Source: Kiritimatiellales bacterium
Lineage (GTDB): Bacteria > Verrucomicrobiota > Kiritimatiellia > Kiritimatiellales > Pontiellaceae
DNA length: 10,251 bases
Reading direction: 5' to 3'
NCBI GenBank assembly: GCA_021734595.1
Contig: JAIPIO010000144.1
Span: forward strand, 1 to 10,251
Part shown: in pieces, positions 6,169 to 10,251 of the stretch
Layout: the number at the start of each line of letters is the position of its first letter
Position numbering within the stretch: position 1 is the first letter of the stretch
Notes under the pieces: model-generated
Seen by the model: only the letters and a program-made list of their open reading frames with translations
What the model was told of the DNA's origin: nothing
Databases searched by the model: none
Translations under genes and position numbers: made by a program

Positions 6169-9081
6169 TCAAAATTTCTGCACCTGCAGTACCTGTCGGC
6201 CCTGTTTCAACAGCAACTCGCTGCCGGGATGGTCACTGAGTTTCCAACCTTTGGAAAGAACCAGCGTGGCTGTTTCCGGACCCTGGACATCGACAATGAT
6301 CCGGGCATCGTCGGGCTTGGAACGGTCCCAGCTTAGGACAATCTTTCCATCGGGAAGCGGCACGATGCCTTCGGCTTTCCCGAGCACATCGAGGCGCGGA
6401 GTGATGGTTACGGCGCGGCCGGCGGGCTCGTCGAGCCGAACGCCGAGGACGTAGCGGCTGAATACGTAGGCGGGGCCGGGCGACCACGCGGGGCAGTAGC
6501 TGCGGGTCGGATAGCGGCTGCCGCCGAGATTGCCGGTGGCGAAGGATTCCCAAAAGGTGGTGGTCTGTTCGTCCATCATGCTGCCCCACAGCTCACGAAT
6601 CGTGTTGAGCATCGGCTCGACCCGTCCGGTCTCCCCGAGGAATTCCAGCAGATAGAGCGTGGCGAACGGACTGCCGAACTGCACCACATTTTCGGTCTGC
6701 TCCCCGAGCGCGATGGACAGGACGCGCGCCTCGCGGTCGGGCGGCACCACTCCGTGGAGCAGCGCCAGCGTGTTGATCTGCCGGGAGACGCTGGTGCTTT
6801 TTGTCCCGTCATCATGGATGCTGTCGATGTAGGCGCCGCGCTGTTCGTCCCACAGATGCCTGTTAATGTTTGCGGCCAGCTCATTGGCGGCCTTGCGGAA
6901 CTGTTCGGCGGAAACGGCATCGTCGGCGAGGTCGGCCATCTTCGCGCCAAGCCGCAGCGAATCCACCAGGAAGGTGTTGTTGTGGGTCACGCACTTGTGG
7001 CCGTTGTCCAGGCCAATCCAGTCAAAGAAGTTCCAAGCCTTGATCGCAAACAACCCGGTGGCCGGATCGGTATATTTATCGAGGCAGGTGTTGAGCATTT
7101 TGCGCACCGCCGGATAGTAGCGTTCGGTCAGGATTTGTTTATTGCCGGAATACCAGTAGTTTTCCCAGCACATGCGCTGCCAAAGGAAATTCCAGGCGGG
7201 AATGATGCGCCCCCAGCGGGTCGGCAAACGCATGCCCGACAGGTCGTTGGTTTCAAGCGACTCCACGCCGAGCGTGCAGCAGCGCCGCACCAGTCGCGGA
7301 TCGCCGAACATCCTGTAGCAGACCAGCGCCTCGTTGCGGGCGTCACCCTGCCAATACGACTGCTCGTAGAGCGGGCAGTCGACAAAGGTGTCCTCCATGC
7401 AGGAGAGCATGGTCTGGCGGCTGATCGACCAGACATTGTTCAGCAGGGCATCGGAGCAATGGAAGCGGCCGCGGTCGGCAACGGGATAGTGGGTGAACTC
7501 GCCGAAGACACGGCGGATGCGCACCTCCGCCGTGCGGGCACGCACGGTCAGCGCCAGGTAGCGCCCGCCGAAATGGCGCATGGTGGTGTAGCGCTGCGGA
7601 CCGGCCTTGGTGGTGTAGCGGAACGAGGAGCGGTTGCGCCACGGCCACTGCGGTTTGCCTTCGTGAAAACGCTCGAAAATATTTCCATCGATTACCACCC
7701 CGGCGGGGGCATCAAGCTCCAACCCGATGTGGGCGTTGTATTCCTTGCCGAAATCGATCATCAATTCCACCGCAGCATCGCCTGCCGGAATTACCGTCAT
7801 CTCCTCGTTGGCAGACGCCAGTCCCTGCGGAGAGGTCACGTTCCCCTGCCCCAGCACCGCGCGCTGGCAGGTCTGCCCGTGCACGTCCGCGCTGATGATT
7901 TCGCGCGGTTCGAGATCGCGGAACCGGTTGCGCAACGGCTCCAACTCCTTTAGCGTGGTGGCCACCTTCATTTTTTTCCAGCGCGCATCCTTCGGACCAT
8001 AGGTGCCGGTAACGGCCCACTGACCTTTGCCAAAGGGATTGCGAAGCGTGACCGGAGCGTCGGCATCGAGGCGAAACTGGAACTCCTCGGTTTCGGACGG
8101 CCCTTCAATCACGACAATCAGTGGATTATCCCCTTTTTGCAGCTGCACCTCCGTCTCTTCGGCATCGAGCAGAAAATTTCTCACATCAATTTCCTTGCCG
8201 GCCAAACGGTAGAGACCGGCCCGGAACCCGGCACTGGGCCGCAACACCCGTGCCTGTTGCCCGGCTTCGCTGTGGATGGTTGAAACCAGCACATAACGGT
8301 ACCAATTGCGGTTGTCGGCCTTGCGGGCAATGTCACGGGACAAGCCCAGATTGACGGTGGAAACAATGCGCGGCGGACGGACTTGTTTAACATCCAGCAC
8401 GGCGACCGGCGTGATGGGCGTCTTGGCCAGTTGCGGGATCTCGCGGGGGCGCAGATCCAACCACGGCCCTTCGAGCGCGGGGGCGATCTCTTCAGCCTCG
8501 GCCCATGCGGAATCATCAAACCCCGAAGCCAGCCAGCCGACATGTTCCATCCGCGCATCGTACTGTTCCTCGAATCCGAGATGGGCGCTGACGATGGGAC
8601 TGCGCGGATCATGTGCCAGGTCGCGGCAGACCCGCCACGTTTGATCGGTGCCAATTACATGTTTTCCTGCGCTGTCCTGCCACTCCATCTGCGCCAACAG
8701 CCCCGGCCGCACGGCGATGTTCTGGGCGGTGTCACGCCCCCAGTGATGGACGCGCACACCGATCACGTTAATGCCGGGCTTTAGATGGGCCGAAACATCC
8801 ACGGTGTCGTAGCGGTAGTGCGAAGGAAAGGCGCGAACCGGGCCGTCGGAAACAAACTGCCCGTTAATGAAGAGCTGGTACTTGGTGTCGGCGGTAATGC
8901 GAATCGACGCCTTTTCGACCGGCTGGCCCACTCGGAACTCGCGCCGCGCCAGCATCCAACTGTTGAACTCAGATCCCGCATCCGGCTGCCAGATCCATTT
9001 CGCTTCCCACGGAACATACTCCGCCGAAACCACTCCAACCGCTAAAATGCCCAGCATACCTGCTACAAAATATCGCTTCAT
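6169..9081 (-). CDS. Secreted alpha-L-rhamnosidase, GH78 family
   Basis: This 970-residue enzyme is predicted to release terminal alpha-L-rhamnose from glycans by an inverting mechanism. A signal peptide spans residues 1-20 (ending VGVVSA). Residues about 21-210 form a beta-sandwich typical of GH78 N-domains (WEAKWIWQPD; YQLFINGQFVSDGP; GINVIGVRVHHWG). Further beta domains (about 290-535) follow. The (alpha/alpha)6 catalytic barrel spans about 536-880. It carries DCPLYEQSYWQGDARNE (568-584), where E573 matches the usual general acid, and TTFWESF (841-847), where E845 matches the general base. SYCPAWSPGP (861-870) is the family's late motif. A C-terminal beta-sandwich (about 885-970) begins AVTITPRLD. 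Length is normal for secreted GH78. The ATG at 9081 is supported by AAAGGAA (9088-9094 on the complement) six bases upstream. The gene follows the acyl-transferring fusion gene with a 57-base gap. The substrate is unknown; a sulfated rhamnan such as ulvan is a guess from the nearby sulfatase. Confidence 0.92.
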   Translation of the reverse strand: MKRYFVAGMLGILAVGVVSAEYVPWEAKWIWQPDAGSEFNSWMLARREFRVGQPVEKASIRITADTKYQLFINGQFVSDGPVRAFPSHYRYDTVDVSAHLKPGINVIGVRVHHWGRDTAQNIAVRPGLLAQMEWQDSAGKHVIGTDQTWRVCRDLAHDPRSPIVSAHLGFEEQYDARMEHVGWLASGFDDSAWAEAEEIAPALEGPWLDLRPREIPQLAKTPITPVAVLDVKQVRPPRIVSTVNLGLSRDIARKADNRNWYRYVLVSTIHSEAGQQARVLRPSAGFRAGLYRLAGKEIDVRNFLLDAEETEVQLQKGDNPLIVVIEGPSETEEFQFRLDADAPVTLRNPFGKGQWAVTGTYGPKDARWKKMKVATTLKELEPLRNRFRDLEPREIISADVHGQTCQRAVLGQGNVTSPQGLASANEEMTVIPAGDAAVELMIDFGKEYNAHIGLELDAPAGVVIDGNIFERFHEGKPQWPWRNRSSFRYTTKAGPQRYTTMRHFGGRYLALTVRARTAEVRIRRVFGEFTHYPVADRGRFHCSDALLNNVWSISRQTMLSCMEDTFVDCPLYEQSYWQGDARNEALVCYRMFGDPRLVRRCCTLGVESLETNDLSGMRLPTRWGRIIPAWNFLWQRMCWENYWYSGNKQILTERYYPAVRKMLNTCLDKYTDPATGLFAIKAWNFFDWIGLDNGHKCVTHNNTFLVDSLRLGAKMADLADDAVSAEQFRKAANELAANINRHLWDEQRGAYIDSIHDDGTKSTSVSRQINTLALLHGVVPPDREARVLSIALGEQTENVVQFGSPFATLYLLEFLGETGRVEPMLNTIRELWGSMMDEQTTTFWESFATGNLGGSRYPTRSYCPAWSPGPAYVFSRYVLGVRLDEPAGRAVTITPRLDVLGKAEGIVPLPDGKIVLSWDRSKPDDARIIVDVQGPETATLVLSKGWKLSDHPGSELLLKQGRQVLQVQKF
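6241..6257. repeat. Palindrome copy 3, TTTCCA-ACCTT-TGGAAA
   Basis: This is an exact match to the TTTCCA-N5-TGGAAA family. It lies within the last 90 bases of the rhamnosidase gene, where the minus strand encodes part of SKGWKL in the C-terminal domain. The reading frame and strand differ from copy 2, so shared protein sequence cannot explain both. Confidence 0.6.
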
Positions 9082-9087
9082 GGGTTA

Positions 9088-9094
9088 TTCCTTT
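9088..9094 (-). promoter_or_regulatory. Ribosome binding site of the rhamnosidase gene
   Basis: The minus strand reads AAAGGAA six bases before the ATG at 9081. Together with the signal peptide directly following, it fixes the start. Confidence 0.65.
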
Positions 9095-9098
9095 CGGG

Positions 9099-9115
9099 TT
9101 TCCAATCATTGAAAA
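9099..9115. repeat. Palindrome copy 4 (one mismatch), TTTCCAATCATTGAAAA
   Basis: It differs from copy 2 at one of 17 bases (TGAAAA for TGGAAA). It is intergenic, just upstream of the rhamnosidase ribosome binding site, where an operator or RNA hairpin could affect expression. Confidence 0.55.
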
Positions 9116-9135
9116 AAACCTTCCAATGGTTGGAA
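9112..9135 (-). terminator. Possible rho-independent terminator of the fusion gene
   Basis: Read on the minus strand, TTCCAA-CCA-TTGGAA (the palindrome copy 5 core) is followed by GG and then seven T residues. The 6-bp stem is short and AT-rich, so termination may be weak or partial and allow read-through into the rhamnosidase gene. Confidence 0.4.
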
Positions 9136-9136
9136 A
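9120..9136. repeat. Palindrome copy 5 (one mismatch), CTTCCAATGGTTGGAAA
   Basis: The core TTCCAATGGTTGGAA is perfect apart from the central three bases; only the outermost base departs from the family consensus. It lies three bases beyond the stop codon of the minus-strand fusion gene and four bases from copy 4. Confidence 0.6.
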
Positions 9137-9138
9137 AG

Positions 9139-10251
9139 TCAGCTATTCAACGCCCCGCCAATCAAGGTACGGATCTTTTCATTGAGTTCATCGTAGCTGT
9201 CGTCAGATGGCTGGACGGGCGGGAGAAAATCGACGGTGACGCGTTTATGCAGCCGCGGCAGCCGACTGCCGCGCGGCAGCACTTCGTACGCGCCGTTGAT
9301 GACCACCGGCACGACCGGCACATCCAGCTCGCAGCTCAGAATGGCAAAGGTCTTCTTGAACTCGCCGAGCACGCCGTCGGGAGAGCGCGTTCCCTCCGGA
9401 AAAATCATGATGCTCTTGCCGCCCTGCAGCACGTGCGCCAGCTTCTGGATGGAGCCTTTCAGGTCGTTCTCCATATCCATCACGATAATGTTGCAGCGGT
9501 CGGCCAGGGCGCGGGCCAAACGGCTGCGGACATGCTTGCTCTTGGCAAAGAAAAATATCTGCTTTACACGGCGGGTGCGCAGCAAAACGGTCACGAACAT
9601 GCTGTCGAGGTAGCTCTGATGATTCGGCACAAAGATGCATGGATCGTCCGGGATGTTTTCCGTTCCGCTGCCCTTGATCCGGAAACAGGAGCGCGCCATA
9701 GCCTTGAGAATGCGCTGGAGAAAGCTGTGGATGCCGGTACTGCGCGGCAGGGTGAAGCTCACCTTCTCCTTCAGGATTTCCGCCCAGTCGGTAATGGCCT
9801 TGGTGTTGAACTTCACTTTCCACGCGCGCATCTGATCGGAAAGTTTCCGCACGGTGGGATACTGCTGCAGCATCTTATCGTCCACCTTCACGCCGAAACT
9901 GTCGCGCAGGAAGGCCATCAGGCTGACGCGCTGGAGCGAATCGAGCGCAAGGTCGAATTCGAGGTGGTCGTCCGGCAGCACATCCGTGCTGACATAGGTC
10001 AGCAGGTGCTTCTTGATTTCGCGGTATTCCGGCGAGTCCGGTTCCTCGGCACCCGCCGCGGACCGTTCGGGGCTGGCCGCCAAACCGGGTAGCTCAAAGC
10101 GCTTGAGTTTCCCCAGCCGCGTCCGGGGCAGCTCGTTTCCAACCAGGGTGTATTTCAGGATTTTCTTGTAGGAAGAAGCCGCTTCATTGTACGGCGTGAT
10201 GACCTGTTCCTGAATGGTTTCACCGGTCTGGCCCGGGGAGGGATAGACCAG
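9139..10251 (-). CDS. AMP-binding / ACP / PlsC fusion protein, C-terminal part (5' end outside window)
   Basis: This is the last 370 residues of a larger protein; the frame is open to the right edge. Residues 1-56 are the tail of an adenylate-forming acyl-CoA/acyl-ACP synthetase, including LPRTRLGKLKRF (41-52) with the conserved A10-type lysine (K48). Residues about 76-142 form an acyl carrier domain: LALDSLQRVSL with the expected phosphopantetheine serine at 105, and helix-like DSFGVKVDD nearby. Residues about 185-345 form a PlsC-type (LPLAT) acyltransferase: NHQSYLD (210-216, the H-x4-D motif), FPEGTRSPDG (284-293) and VPVVPVVING. The likely role is to activate a fatty acid, carry it on the ACP and transfer it to a lysophospholipid or glycerol-phosphate acceptor at the membrane. 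E. coli Aas combines the acyltransferase and synthetase in the opposite order and without this ACP. A TTG at 10083 could be mistaken for a start, but homology continues upstream of it. Confidence 0.88.
   Translation of the reverse strand: MVYPSPGQTGETIQEQVITPYNEAASSYKKILKYTLVGNELPRTRLGKLKRFELPGLAASPERSAAGAEEPDSPEYREIKKHLLTYVSTDVLPDDHLEFDLALDSLQRVSLMAFLRDSFGVKVDDKMLQQYPTVRKLSDQMRAWKVKFNTKAITDWAEILKEKVSFTLPRSTGIHSFLQRILKAMARSCFRIKGSGTENIPDDPCIFVPNHQSYLDSMFVTVLLRTRRVKQIFFFAKSKHVRSRLARALADRCNIIVMDMENDLKGSIQKLAHVLQGGKSIMIFPEGTRSPDGVLGEFKKTFAILSCELDVPVVPVVINGAYEVLPRGSRLPRLHKRVTVDFLPPVQPSDDSYDELNEKIRTLIGGALNS

Noticed and set aside
6754..7953. Plus-strand open frame of 399 codons
   Set aside because: It lies wholly antisense to the catalytic part of the GH78 gene, which has clear motifs; long antisense frames are common in GC-rich genes, and its translation resembles no family.
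9139..10083. A separate ACP-PlsC gene starting at TTG 10083
   Set aside because: The frame continues upstream into a recognisable AMP-binding synthetase tail with the conserved lysine, so this is one fusion protein.
9109..10092. Plus-strand open frame of 327 codons
   Set aside because: It is antisense to the ACP and PlsC domains, whose motifs are unambiguous; the His/Gln/Ala-rich product is typical of a shadow frame.

Overview
The window looks like a chromosomal fragment from a polysaccharide-degrading bacterium of the PVC group, most likely a Kiritimatiellales (Pontiella-like) organism. This is inferred from the protein types only: a secreted S1 sulfatase next to a GH123-like hydrolase, a glycine-rich right-handed beta-helix protein of the 'choice-of-anchor Q' style ending in an Asp/Gly-rich calcium-binding-like segment, and a secreted GH78 alpha-L-rhamnosidase. 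No marker gene that would fix the taxonomy lies in the window.

Layout. Positions 1-609 (+) hold the 3' end of a sulfatase. After 32 bases comes a 721-residue secreted protein (642-2807, +) that resembles the DUF6067/GH123-like glycoside hydrolases; the two probably form an operon. A 213-base gap holds a 17-base palindrome, no convincing terminator, and an AT-rich stretch that may be a promoter. It is followed by a 1030-residue secreted parallel beta-helix protein (3021-6113, +, GTG start) built from two homologous modules joined by a PKD-like domain. A GC-rich 48-base hairpin element (6114-6161) separates it from the convergent minus-strand genes. On that strand, read from the right edge, are the C-terminal part of an AMP-binding/ACP/PlsC fusion protein (10251-9139) and then a 970-residue alpha-L-rhamnosidase (9081-6169). 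The 57-base gap between them holds two copies of the palindrome, one of which could be a terminator on the minus strand.

Function. The sulfatase, GH123-like protein and rhamnosidase fit the breakdown of a sulfated, possibly rhamnose-containing algal polysaccharide outside the cytoplasm. The beta-helix protein may be a surface binder, adhesin or polysaccharide-active protein; no catalytic site can be named from the sequence. The fusion protein belongs to lipid metabolism and appears unrelated to glycan use.

The most unusual non-coding signal is a dispersed palindrome, TTTCCA-N5-TGGAAA. It occurs three times exactly and twice with one mismatch, always near a gene end. I saw no CRISPR array, tRNA, rRNA, insertion sequence or known defence system.
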